A DNA stretch of 64,000 bases from Comamonadaceae bacterium OS-4. Its GTDB lineage: Bacteria > Pseudomonadota > Gammaproteobacteria > Burkholderiales > Burkholderiaceae_C. The notes beneath the pieces were generated by a model. That model had not been told where the DNA came from, ran no database searches, and saw only the letters and a program-made list of their open reading frames with translations. Where the stretch lies: contig AP026970.1 of NCBI GenBank assembly GCA_027924025.1, positions 1,944,501 through 2,008,500 of the forward strand, given 5' to 3'. Both the position numbers and the translations under genes were made by a program. The first letter of the stretch is position 1. Every line of letters starts with the position of its first letter. Shown here one piece after another: positions 45,969-54,386 of the stretch.

Positions 45969-47159
45969 ATGCATACATATCGCAGGGCATCCAATGTCAC
46001 CGTGATGCGTCATTTGCGCAAAGCGGCACTCTGTCTGGCCGCAAGCGCCGGTTTGTGGGCAGGCCTTGCGGCGGCACAAACCGACTCGTTGCGCACCGAG
46101 ACCGTGGCTACTGGTTTGGAGCATCCGTGGGCCGTGGCGTTTCTGCCCGAAGGCGGCTTTCTGGTCACTGAGCGGCCGGGGCGCTTGCGCGTGGTGAGCG
46201 CCAAAGGCCAGGTCAGCCCGCCGGTGGGTGGCCTCCCGGCCATCGATGCCCGCGGTCAGGGCGGCCTGCTCGATCTGGTGCTGGACAGTGCTTTTGCCAG
46301 CAATCGCCAGCTCTATTTTTGTTACGCCGAGCCGGGCGAATCCGGCAACAGCACTGCCATGGCGCGGGCCACACTCAGCCCGGACAACACCCGCCTGCTG
46401 GACCTGCAGGTCTTGTTCAGCCAGAGACCCAAGTTCAGCAGCAGCGCGCACTTCGGGTGCCGCATCACCGAGGGGCAGCGCGATGGCAAACCCGACGGCA
46501 CCCTGTACCTGGCCCTCGGCGAACGCTTCAGCAAAAAAGACGACGCCCAGACCCTGAACAACCACCACGGCAAGGTGATTCGCATCCGCAAAGACGGCAC
46601 TGTGCCTGCAGACAACCCTTTTGCCACCGCCGCTGCGCGCGCCAACGGAGCACTGCCTGAAATCTGGAGCCTGGGCCACCGCAACCCCCAAGGCATGGTG
46701 CTAGCTCCCGATGGCACCTTGTGGGAACTCGAGCATGGCCCCCAGGGCGGCGACGAAATCAACAAAGTCCAACGTGGGCGCAACTACGGCTGGCCCCTGA
46801 TTACCTATGGCGAAAACTATGGGGGCGGGAAAATCGGCGCCGGCATCACCGCACAGCCCGGACTGGAGCAACCGGAGCATTACTGGACACCGTCCATCGC
46901 CCCCTCCGGCATGGCCTTTGTCAGCAGCCAGCGCTACGGCCCCGGATGGCACGGTAGCCTGGTGGTCGGCTCCCTCAAATTCGGCTACCTGGCCCGACTC
47001 GAGCTCAGCGAGCCCTTTGGCGGCCGGGTGGTGCGCGAAACGGCCCATTTGCAAGACCTGAAAGAACGGGTACGCGATGTGCGCCAGGGCCCTGATGGCT
47101 GGCTCTATCTGCTGACCGATGCCCCGCGCGGTCGCCTGCTGCGAGTCCTGCCGCGCTAA
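45969..47159 (+). CDS. PQQ-type soluble sugar dehydrogenase (Asd/YliI family)
   Basis: A 396-residue six-bladed beta-propeller. The signal peptide lies at residues ~13-35 (ALCLAASAGLWAGLAAA). Blade motifs include HPWAVAFLPEGGFLVTERPG, LGHRNPQG and WELEHGPQGGDEIN, which hold PQQ and Ca2+ ligands in the family. It oxidises aldose sugars in the periplasm. ATG 45969 has AGAGG seven bases upstream; ATG 46005 is also possible and gives a shorter signal peptide. Confidence 0.88.
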   Translation: MHTYRRASNVTVMRHLRKAALCLAASAGLWAGLAAAQTDSLRTETVATGLEHPWAVAFLPEGGFLVTERPGRLRVVSAKGQVSPPVGGLPAIDARGQGGLLDLVLDSAFASNRQLYFCYAEPGESGNSTAMARATLSPDNTRLLDLQVLFSQRPKFSSSAHFGCRITEGQRDGKPDGTLYLALGERFSKKDDAQTLNNHHGKVIRIRKDGTVPADNPFATAAARANGALPEIWSLGHRNPQGMVLAPDGTLWELEHGPQGGDEINKVQRGRNYGWPLITYGENYGGGKIGAGITAQPGLEQPEHYWTPSIAPSGMAFVSSQRYGPGWHGSLVVGSLKFGYLARLELSEPFGGRVVRETAHLQDLKERVRDVRQGPDGWLYLLTDAPRGRLLRVLPR

Positions 47160-47236
47160 GCCACGCGGCAAGCCTGCCACCTTCACCGGCTTGTCATCTG
47201 GTGTGGTTGTAATGCGGCCTTCGTTGGAGAAGGACC

Positions 47237-47806
47237 ATGCAACTACTCAAAACCGACAAAGCGCGGACAGAATTGCAAATCGGGAATCGCACGCTCGGGC
47301 AGCGTGAACGGGCGATGCTGATCCTCGCCGATGGCCGCAACACGGTAGAAACCATCAACCACCTGTTCCACGGCGATGCGATGCGCCTGGCCACCCACCT
47401 GATGCAAAGTGGCTATCTGGTGCCGCAGGATGAACCTGCCGAAGCCATGAGGGCGCTCCGCCCTGCGCCCAAAACCACCCGTGTACCGGCACCCGCTCCA
47501 CACCCGGTCGCACCGCTGGTGCTGACCGAAGTTGTCACAGCAACATCATCGGCCGATAGTTTCGAAGGCAAGCGGTCGCTGGCCACCACGCGGATGTTCT
47601 TGTTCGACATCTGTGAGCGCATGTTTGTGCGGCGTGATCCCGCGCGCGCTGAAGCCTTCCGCGAAGCCCTCCGGAACGCCAAGGACCGCGACACCATGCT
47701 CGCTGCCGCCCGCGACATGATCAGCGCGGTGGAAGAAATAGCAGGCCCCGACCGGGCAGACTCCATCAGCGAACGCATCGCCATGTTGTTGCCCCCTGAG
47801 GGCTGA
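47237..47806 (+). CDS. hypothetical protein, 189 residues
   Basis: Not recognised. Residues 1-65 look like a small helical, winged-helix-like domain (LGQRERAMLILADGRNTVETI), followed by a Pro/Ala linker and a helical C-terminal domain (residues 105-185) with FDICERMFVRRDP. No signal or membrane segment. GGAG precedes the start. Similar architecture is common in uncharacterised Burkholderiales proteins, from memory. Confidence 0.6.
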   Translation: MQLLKTDKARTELQIGNRTLGQRERAMLILADGRNTVETINHLFHGDAMRLATHLMQSGYLVPQDEPAEAMRALRPAPKTTRVPAPAPHPVAPLVLTEVVTATSSADSFEGKRSLATTRMFLFDICERMFVRRDPARAEAFREALRNAKDRDTMLAAARDMISAVEEIAGPDRADSISERIAMLLPPEG

Positions 47807-47834
47807 CAGTCCCGGGGCGCTCACGCCCGCCTGC

Positions 47835-50800
47835 TTAGGTCCCCAGCTGTGCCCAGGCCTTGTCCAGGCGCTTCACACTCACCGGTTGCGGGGTGCGCAG
47901 CTCCTGGGCAAAGAAGCTGACCCGCAACTCTTCGAGCAACCAGCGGAACTCTTGCATCCGCTCGTCTTGCACGCCTTTGCGTTCCGCCACCAAGCGCCAG
48001 TAGCGCTGCTCCTGCGGGCGCAATTCGGTCAACCGTGCGGTATCGCGGGCCGGATCGGCACGGTATTTCTCAAGGCGCAGGGTGATGGCCTTGAGGTAGC
48101 GTGCCAGATGTTGCAAGCGGTCCCACGGCGTGGCTTGCAGAAACCGCTTGGGGATAAGCCGGGTAATTTGCTGGGCTGCATCTGCCACCGCATCCGGGGC
48201 GTTTTTGGTGTCTTTGATTTTGCGGGCGGCTGTTGCGTATTCCTGCAGCACCGTGCCCGCTAAGCGGGCCACTTCGTTGGCAATCAGGGTGAGGCGCCCC
48301 CGGCCTTCGTCGATCCGGCGTTTGAAGGCGAACTCATCGGTCGGCAGGGGGTCGAGCAAAAATGCGCGGTCCAGGGCCACGGCAATGATTTGTTCGCGCA
48401 ACTCTTCTACGGTGCCGCCGGTGGCAGATTTGCCGCCCTCCAAGGTGCCGACCTGCATGAAGGCCACCGCCATTTTTTGCAGGTCGGGGATGTTTTTCTC
48501 GAGGTATTTGAGGGCGTCTTTGATTTGCAGCGCAAAGAGGCGTCGCAAGCCGGCGCGGTGTTTGGCGGCGGCCACTTCGGGTTCGTCGAACACTTCCACG
48601 GTCACCGCATCACCGGCGTCTATGAGTGCAGGAAAGCCGATGAGTGTCTGTCCGCTTTTGCGGATTTCCAGCAGCTCGGGCAGTTCGCCGAAGGTCCAAG
48701 CGGTGAAGCGGCCGTCCAAGATGCTGGGCGTGGCATTTTTGGATGCGTTGCTGTTTGCTACGTTTTTTGTAGCTTGTGGCGCAGAACTGGTGTGCGCTGG
48801 GCGCTGATTTGACCGGGCGCTCTGCTCCGTGTCCCCCGCCCGCTTTGCGGGCTCCTCCTTGACCTGCGCAGACCGCCCGGTCAAACCAGCTCCTGGCGTT
48901 GCACTGGCATCTGTGCTGCCTGCCAGGTTTTGGGCCAGCTTCAAGCTGGCCAGCGCTTGGAATGCGCCGCGGGCTTGGCTGCCTAGCTCCGCTTTCAATG
49001 CACCCAGGTTGCGGCCATGGCCCAACTGGCGGCCATGTTCATCCACCACCCGGAAGTTCATGAAGAAGTGCGGGCTGAGCATGTCGACTTTGATGTCGGC
49101 TTTGACAATGTCCAGCGAAGTGGCGTCTCGCACCAGCTTGAGCACGGCTTCCACCAGCCCGCCGGTGCCGAATTTTTCGGGGGCGTTCAAGGCTTCTGCG
49201 AACTTGGCGGCGGTGTCGGGCAGCGGCACCAGGCGGCTGCGCGGCCGCTGGTGCAGGGTTTTGAGCAAGGCCTGCACTTTGTCCTTGAGCATGCCGGGTA
49301 CCAGCCACTCGCAGCGCTCATCATTCACCTGGTTCAGCACAAACAGGGGCACGGTCACGGTCAGGCCGTCTCTAGCTTCACCGGGTTGGTGCAGGTAGGT
49401 CGCTGCGCAATCGACACCGCCCAAACGGATGGTTTTGGGGAAGGACGCGGTAGTAATGCCGGCCGCCTCGTGGCGCATCAGTTCCTCGCGGGTGAGTTTG
49501 AGCAGCTCGGGCTGCTTTTTCACCTCTTCGCGGTACCAGCGCTCGAAGCTGTAACCGCTGCACACGTCGGCAGGCAGCTGCTGGTCGTAGAAGGCGTAGA
49601 TCAGCTCGTCGTCCACCAGCACGTCCTGGCGGCGGGCCTTGTGCTCCAGCTCTTCGACCTGCTTGATGAGCTTGTGGTTCGCGGCCAGGAAGGGCAAGGT
49701 GGTTTCCCACTCTTTGCCAACCAGGGCTTCACGGATGAAGATTTCGCGCGCACCGGTCATGTCGACCCGGCCGTAGTTCACTTTGCGGCCGCTGTAGACC
49801 ACGATGCCATACAAGGTGGCTCGCTCCAGTGCCACAACCTCGGCGGCTTTCTTTTCCCAGTGCGGGTCCAGCAGCTGTTTCTTGAGCAAATGGCCGCCCA
49901 CTTGCTCCAGCCAGTGGGGCTCGATGGCTGCAATGCCGCGGCCGAACAGGCGGGTGGTTTCCACCAGCTCGGAGGCGACGATCCATTTGCCGGGCTTTTT
50001 GGTCAGGTGGGCGCCGGGGTGGGCAAAGAATTTGATGCTCCGTGCGCCCAGGTATTCGCCGTTTTGCCCTACTTCGAGTTTGCAGCCGATGTTGCCCAGC
50101 AGGCCTGAGAGCATGGACAGGTGCAATTGCTCGTAGCTGGCGGGCTGGGTGTTCAGGCGCCATTTGTGCTCGGCCACCACAGTGTGGAGCTGGCTGTAGA
50201 TGTCTTTCCACTCGCGCACGCGGCGGATGTTGACGAAGTTTTGGCGCAGGAGTTGTTCGTATTGGCGGTTGGTGAGTTTGTGGGTGGCTGCTGTTGTCTG
50301 GAGTTGGGACATCCGGGCGCTCTGCTCCGTGTCCCCCGCCCGCTTTGCGGGCTCCTCCTTGACCTGCGCAGAACGCCCGGACGCCCCAACTCCCGCGCTT
50401 GCAGGTGCACCACCACCACGCGCGTCGTGAATCCACTTCCACAGCTTCAGGTAGCCGGTGAACTCGCTCTTTTCATCGTCAAACTTTTGGTGAGCGGTGT
50501 CCGCCTGCTGCTGGGCTTCCATGGGCCGGTCGCGGACATCTTGCACGCTCAGTGCGCTGGCGATCACCAGTGCCTCGTCGAGTGCTTCACGGCTGCGGGC
50601 TTCGAGCAGCATGCGGCCGACGCGTGGGTCCAGCGGCAAGCGGCTGAGCTCTTGGCCCAGGGGCGTGAGTTCGTTGGCCTCGTCGACCGCGCCCAGCTCG
50701 TTGAGCAGTTGGTAGCCGTCTGCGATGGCCCGGCCTGTCGGCCGCTCCAGAAACGGGAAGTCTTCCACGATACCGAGGTGCAGCGACTTCATCCGCAGAA

Positions 50801-52070
50801 TCACGCCCGCCAGCGAGCTGCGCAGAATTTCCGGGGTGGTGAAGCGCTCGCGGCCGGCAAAGTCCTTTTCGTCATAGAGCCGGATACAAATGCCGTTGGC
50901 AACCCGTCCGCATCGGCCGGCCCGCTGGTTGGCCGCCGCCTGGCTAATAGGCTCTACCAGCAACTGCTCCACTTTGCTACGAAAACTGTAGCGCTTCACG
51001 CGCGCAGTGCCTGCGTCAATCACGTATCGGGTGCCTGGCACTGTGAGCGAGGTCTCGGCCACGTTGGTGGCCAGCACGATGCGCCGGCCGGTGTGGCCGT
51101 CGAAAATGCGGTCCTGCTCTGCCGGGCTCAGGCGGGCAAACAGGGGCAGCACTTCGGCGTTGCGCATCACTGGCTGGTGGCTCAGGTGTTTGCGCAGGTG
51201 GTCCGCCGCTTCGCGGATTTCGCGCTCGCCGGGCAAAAAGACGAGGATGTCGCCCTGGTTATGCGGGTCGCGCCAGAGCTCATCCACGCCATCGGCGATC
51301 GCGTCATTCAGGTCGTATTCACGGCTTTCTTCAAACGGGCGGTAGCGTTGCTCCACCGGGAACATGCGCCCCGACACCATGATGACCGGCGCAGGCGTTA
51401 AAGGCCCCCACCCTCCGCCGCTGAGCGGGTCGCTGCCCCCCGAGGGGGCGTCGCCCGGCTTGGGGCGGCCCAGCGCCGGTCGGCTCGCAAAGTGATCGGC
51501 AAAGCGCTGGGCATCAATCGTGGCTGAGGTGACGATGATTTTAAGGTCCGGGCGGCGCGGCAGGATCTGGCGCAGGTAGCCCAACAAAAAGTCGATGTTC
51601 AGCGAGCGCTCGTGCGCCTCGTCAATGATGATCGTGTCGTAGGCCTTGAGCAGCGGGTCGGTTTGCGTCTCGGCCAGCAAAATGCCGTCCGTCATCAGCT
51701 TGACCGACGCATCCTTGCCCAGCCGGTCGTTGAAACGCACCTTGTAACCCACCACATCGCCCAAGGGCGTGTGCAACTCTTCAGCAATCCGCTTGGCCAC
51801 GCTGCTGGCAGCAATACGGCGGGGCTGGGTGTGGCCGATGAGCTTGCCGCGCTCGCCTGCGGGATAGTTGAGTTTGCCGCGGCCCATGGCCAGGGCGATT
51901 TTGGGCAGCTGTGTGGTTTTGCCCGAGCCCGTTTCGCCGCAGACGATAACCACTTGGTGTGCCGCAATGGCATCCATGATTTCGTCGCGTTTGCCCGACA
52001 CCGGGAGCGACTCTGGGAATTCGATTTTCAAGGTGCTGGCAGTCAAGGCGTGGTCTTCGTAGAGAATCAC
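47835..52070 (-). CDS. hrpA: ATP-dependent RNA helicase HrpA with repeat-derived insertions
   Basis: A 1411-residue DEAH helicase, longer than E. coli HrpA (about 1300). Motifs: GETGSGKTTQLPK at ~45, DEAHER, TSATIDAQRF, NQRAGRCGR, then the OB-fold and C-terminal DUF3418 part. It separates ribosomes or remodels mRNPs. Three segments are translated from repeat DNA: residues ~200-223 (GRPKPGDAPSGGSDPLSGGG), ~563-586 and ~1062-1106. They fall between domains or at surface loops and keep the frame. The GTG at 52070 has AGGGA six bases upstream. Confidence 0.93.
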   Translation of the reverse strand: MILYEDHALTASTLKIEFPESLPVSGKRDEIMDAIAAHQVVIVCGETGSGKTTQLPKIALAMGRGKLNYPAGERGKLIGHTQPRRIAASSVAKRIAEELHTPLGDVVGYKVRFNDRLGKDASVKLMTDGILLAETQTDPLLKAYDTIIIDEAHERSLNIDFLLGYLRQILPRRPDLKIIVTSATIDAQRFADHFASRPALGRPKPGDAPSGGSDPLSGGGWGPLTPAPVIMVSGRMFPVEQRYRPFEESREYDLNDAIADGVDELWRDPHNQGDILVFLPGEREIREAADHLRKHLSHQPVMRNAEVLPLFARLSPAEQDRIFDGHTGRRIVLATNVAETSLTVPGTRYVIDAGTARVKRYSFRSKVEQLLVEPISQAAANQRAGRCGRVANGICIRLYDEKDFAGRERFTTPEILRSSLAGVILRMKSLHLGIVEDFPFLERPTGRAIADGYQLLNELGAVDEANELTPLGQELSRLPLDPRVGRMLLEARSREALDEALVIASALSVQDVRDRPMEAQQQADTAHQKFDDEKSEFTGYLKLWKWIHDARGGGAPASAGVGASGRSAQVKEEPAKRAGDTEQSARMSQLQTTAATHKLTNRQYEQLLRQNFVNIRRVREWKDIYSQLHTVVAEHKWRLNTQPASYEQLHLSMLSGLLGNIGCKLEVGQNGEYLGARSIKFFAHPGAHLTKKPGKWIVASELVETTRLFGRGIAAIEPHWLEQVGGHLLKKQLLDPHWEKKAAEVVALERATLYGIVVYSGRKVNYGRVDMTGAREIFIREALVGKEWETTLPFLAANHKLIKQVEELEHKARRQDVLVDDELIYAFYDQQLPADVCSGYSFERWYREEVKKQPELLKLTREELMRHEAAGITTASFPKTIRLGGVDCAATYLHQPGEARDGLTVTVPLFVLNQVNDERCEWLVPGMLKDKVQALLKTLHQRPRSRLVPLPDTAAKFAEALNAPEKFGTGGLVEAVLKLVRDATSLDIVKADIKVDMLSPHFFMNFRVVDEHGRQLGHGRNLGALKAELGSQARGAFQALASLKLAQNLAGSTDASATPGAGLTGRSAQVKEEPAKRAGDTEQSARSNQRPAHTSSAPQATKNVANSNASKNATPSILDGRFTAWTFGELPELLEIRKSGQTLIGFPALIDAGDAVTVEVFDEPEVAAAKHRAGLRRLFALQIKDALKYLEKNIPDLQKMAVAFMQVGTLEGGKSATGGTVEELREQIIAVALDRAFLLDPLPTDEFAFKRRIDEGRGRLTLIANEVARLAGTVLQEYATAARKIKDTKNAPDAVADAAQQITRLIPKRFLQATPWDRLQHLARYLKAITLRLEKYRADPARDTARLTELRPQEQRYWRLVAERKGVQDERMQEFRWLLEELRVSFFAQELRTPQPVSVKRLDKAWAQLGT
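48753..48810 (+). repeat. ~58-bp interspersed repeat copy inside hrpA
   Basis: GTTTGCTACGTTTTTTGTAGC, then GGCGCAG and GCGCTGATTT. It aligns without gaps with the copy in the acyl-CoA hydrolase gene at about 39 of 57 positions. It directly abuts the first 68-bp repeat (48813). In hrpA it is antisense and translated as SNQRPAHTSSAPQATKNVAN. Confidence 0.65.
48808..48885. repeat. hairpin repeat A, copy 1, in frame inside hrpA
   Basis: The 68-bp core (48813-48880) is identical to copy 2 at all but one base. Outer arms TTTGACCGGGCG (48808-48819) and CGCCCGGTCAAA (48874-48885) are exact complements. An inner hairpin GCCCGC-TTT-GCGGGC lies at 48838-48852. Translated in hrpA as GRSAQVKEEPAKRAGDTEQ. 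Confidence 0.9.
50303..50390. repeat. hairpin repeat A, copy 2, in frame inside hrpA
   Basis: The core 50313-50380 matches copy 1 with one difference and lies exactly 1500 bp away. Arms CCGGGCG and CGCCCGG are complementary, and beyond them GTTGGG (50303-50308) pairs with CCCAAC (50385-50390). These outer bases differ from those of copy 1. Translated as GRSAQVKEEPAKRAGDTEQ. Confidence 0.9.
51403..51471. repeat. GC-rich palindromic repeat B inside hrpA
   Basis: About 69 bases with a central GCCCCCCGAGGGGGC near-palindrome (51434-51448), CTGAGCGGGTCGC on one side and GCGTCGCCCGGCTTGGGGC on the other. From memory, sequences of this type are abundant between genes in Comamonadaceae. Here it is translated as residues ~200-223 of HrpA, between ASRPAL and PAPVIMVSG. 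Confidence 0.75.
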
Positions 52071-52117
52071 GGATTATCCCTGCCTTGACAAACCCTTACC
52101 GGCCTACCCGCCCTTCA

Positions 52118-53464
52118 ATGACCTCTGTCTTCAACTTCACCTTCGTTCCCTGGTTCCGGTCCGTTGCGCCCTATATCCACAAGTTCCGCAACCAAACCTT
52201 TGTGGTGGGTATTGCAGGTGAAGCGATTGCTGCCGGCAAGCTGCACAACCTGGCGCAAGACCTGGCCATGATCCAGAGCATGGGCGTGAAAATTGTGCTG
52301 GTGCACGGCTTCCGGCCCCAGGTGAATGAGCAGCTTTTGGCCAAGGGCCACACCCCCAAGTACAGCCACGGCATCCGTATCACCGATGAGGTGGCGCTGG
52401 ATTGCGCCCAAGAGGCGGCCGGCCAACTGCGCTACGAGATTGAGGCGGCGTTCAGCCAGGGCCTGCCCAATACGCCCATGGCCGACTCCACGGTGCGGGT
52501 GATTTCAGGCAACTTCATCACCGCGCGCCCGGTGGGCATTGTGGACGGGGTGGACTTCCAGCACAGCGGGCTGGTGCGCAAGGTGGATATCGCCGGCATC
52601 ACCAAAACGCTCGACATGGGTGCCATGGTGCTGCTCTCGCCCTTCGGTTTTTCACCCACCGGTGAGGCCTTCAACCTGACCATGGAAGAAGTGGCGACCA
52701 GCGTGGCCACGGCTTTGCAGGCGGACAAGCTGATCTTTTTGACCGAGGTGCCCGGGATCCGCATGGACCCTACGCAGCCCGCCAGCGAAGACAACCCGAT
52801 TGATACCGAACTGCCATTGGCAGCTGCCGAGAAGCTGCTTCAGGAGCTGCCCACCGCAAATCTGCCCACCGATACTGCCTTCTACCTGCAGCACTGTGTG
52901 AAAGCCTGCAAAAACGGCGTGGAGCGCAGCCACATCATTCCTTTTGCGGTGGATGGTGCGATCCTGCTGGAGGTGTATGTGCACGATGGCATCGGCACCA
53001 TGGTGATCGACGAAAAGCTCGAGGAGTTGCGCGAGGCTAGCGAGGACGATGTGGGCGGCATCTTGCAGCTGATCGAACCTTTTGAGAAAGATGGCACGTT
53101 GGTCAAACGCAGCCGCACCGAAATCGAGCGGGACGCTGGCAACTACACCATCATCGAGCACGACGGCGTGATCTTTGCCTGCGCGGCGCTCTACCCCTAT
53201 CCAGAAGCCAAAACTGCCGAGATGGCCGCGCTCACCGTCTCACCGGACGTGCAGGGCCAAGGCGATGGTGAACGTGTGCTCAAGCGCGTGGAACAGCGGG
53301 CCAAGGCGGCCGGGCTGGACAGCATTTTTGTGCTGACCACCCGCACCATGCACTGGTTCATCAAGCGCGGCTTTGTGCAAGTAGACCCGGACTGGCTGCC
53401 CGAGGCCCGCAAGCGCAAATACAACTGGGACCGTAAGAGTCAGGTCTTGGTCAAGCGGCTTTAA
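52118..53464 (+). CDS. argA: N-acetylglutamate synthase
   Basis: A 448-residue two-domain enzyme for the first step of arginine synthesis. The N-terminal amino-acid-kinase domain has VLVHGFRPQVNEQL; the C-terminal GNAT domain (residues ~300-448) has ALTVSPDVQGQGDGERVL with the acetyl-CoA loop and TTRTMHWFIKRGFV. The ATG at 52118 matches family starts. It diverges from hrpA by 47 bases and overlaps dsbB at the 3' end by 14 bases. Confidence 0.95.
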   Translation: MTSVFNFTFVPWFRSVAPYIHKFRNQTFVVGIAGEAIAAGKLHNLAQDLAMIQSMGVKIVLVHGFRPQVNEQLLAKGHTPKYSHGIRITDEVALDCAQEAAGQLRYEIEAAFSQGLPNTPMADSTVRVISGNFITARPVGIVDGVDFQHSGLVRKVDIAGITKTLDMGAMVLLSPFGFSPTGEAFNLTMEEVATSVATALQADKLIFLTEVPGIRMDPTQPASEDNPIDTELPLAAAEKLLQELPTANLPTDTAFYLQHCVKACKNGVERSHIIPFAVDGAILLEVYVHDGIGTMVIDEKLEELREASEDDVGGILQLIEPFEKDGTLVKRSRTEIERDAGNYTIIEHDGVIFACAALYPYPEAKTAEMAALTVSPDVQGQGDGERVLKRVEQRAKAAGLDSIFVLTTRTMHWFIKRGFVQVDPDWLPEARKRKYNWDRKSQVLVKRL

Positions 53465-53942
53465 GCCGGCGCCAGGTCATCAGACCGCCGAATACCGCAA
53501 ATGCACTGAAGCAAATAAACGACCAGTTGGCGATGGTGCCGCCCAGGAATGTCCAGTCGATCTTGCTGCAGTCGCCACCGCCGCGGAAGATCATGGGCAG
53601 TGCGCGCTTGAGCGGAAAGGTCTCAATCATCCCGTAGAGATCGCGCCCGCAGGACACCACCTCGGGCGGGTACCACTGCAGCCAGCTCTGGCGCGCGGCC
53701 ACATAGGCGCCGGCCACTGCAAACACCACGAGCAATACCGAACCGGCCACTTGCAAGCCTTTTCGACCGCTAGCCGCCGCCAATGCTGCGCAGATAGCTA
53801 CCAAAATGAGAGCATAGCGCTGCACAATACACATCGGGCACGGCTCCAAACCCACCACATGTTGCAGGTACATGCCAAACGCCAACATCGCGGTGCAGGC
53901 GATGAAAACCGCACTGAACACACGACGCGGCGCCTTATCCAT
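53451..53942 (-). CDS. dsbB: disulfide bond formation protein DsbB
   Basis: A 163-residue inner-membrane protein with four transmembrane helices that re-oxidises DsbA and passes electrons to quinone. The first Cys pair is EPCPMC near residue 36; the second pair is Cys in VVSCGRD and GDCSKID. The segment AICAALAAASGRKGL in the second helix-loop region matches repeat DNA. The ATG at 53942 is preferred to a TTG at 53963. It converges on argA. Confidence 0.92.
   Translation of the reverse strand: MDKAPRRVFSAVFIACTAMLAFGMYLQHVVGLEPCPMCIVQRYALILVAICAALAAASGRKGLQVAGSVLLVVFAVAGAYVAARQSWLQWYPPEVVSCGRDLYGMIETFPLKRALPMIFRGGGDCSKIDWTFLGGTIANWSFICFSAFAVFGGLMTWRRLKAA
53761..53816 (-). repeat. probable interspersed repeat copy inside dsbB
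   Basis: On the minus strand: TGCTCTCATTTTGGTAGC, then TGCGCAGCATT and GCGGCTAGCGG. The block order and spacing follow the copy at 45911. The match is weaker than for truB or hrpA. Confidence 0.4.
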
Positions 53943-54113
53943 CCAGCTAAAAACCAAATTCAAAATCTATCCCTCATTGAGTTGCACAGCGGCGCAGCGC
54001 CGTGGTGGGTTGATGCGCTGAGCGCGGCCGAAGTTCCCTGAACCGCAAAGGTCAGGCCAAAGCGAATAAGATGCGGCCTTTCGTTTTTACACCATCGACT
54101 AAGAGGTTTTCCC
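53943..54113. other. divergent intergenic region dsbB-yggX
   Basis: It should contain both promoters. AAGAGG lies eight bases before the yggX ATG. GCGGCGCAGCGCCG near 53990-54003 is a short GC-rich dyad of unknown meaning. No gene is seen. Confidence 0.35.
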
Positions 54114-54386
54114 ATGGCACGCACCGTTAACTGTATCAAGCTGGGCAAAGAGGCTGAAGGCCTGGATTTCGCGCCCTACCCCGGTGAATTGGGCAAACGC
54201 ATCTGGGAGGGCGTCAGCAAAGAGGCCTGGGCTGCCTGGCTCAAGCACCAAACCATGCTGGTCAACGAAAACCGCCTAAACTTGGCAGACGCACGGGCTC
54301 GCCAGTACCTGGCCCGCCAGATGGAAAACCATTTCTTCGGCGACGGTGCAGACGCAGCACAAGGCTACGTTCCCCCCAGCGCCTGA
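54114..54386 (+). CDS. yggX: YggX-family Fe(II)-trafficking protein
   Basis: A 90-residue protein of the oxidative-damage-protection family. It shows the family's start [30 protein letters not shown] and [15 protein letters not shown]. In Salmonella and E. coli it protects Fe-S clusters and is controlled by SoxRS. AAGAGG upstream supports the start. mnmC begins inside or just after its end. Confidence 0.95.
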   Translation: MARTVNCIKLGKEAEGLDFAPYPGELGKRIWEGVSKEAWAAWLKHQTMLVNENRLNLADARARQYLARQMENHFFGDGADAAQGYVPPSA

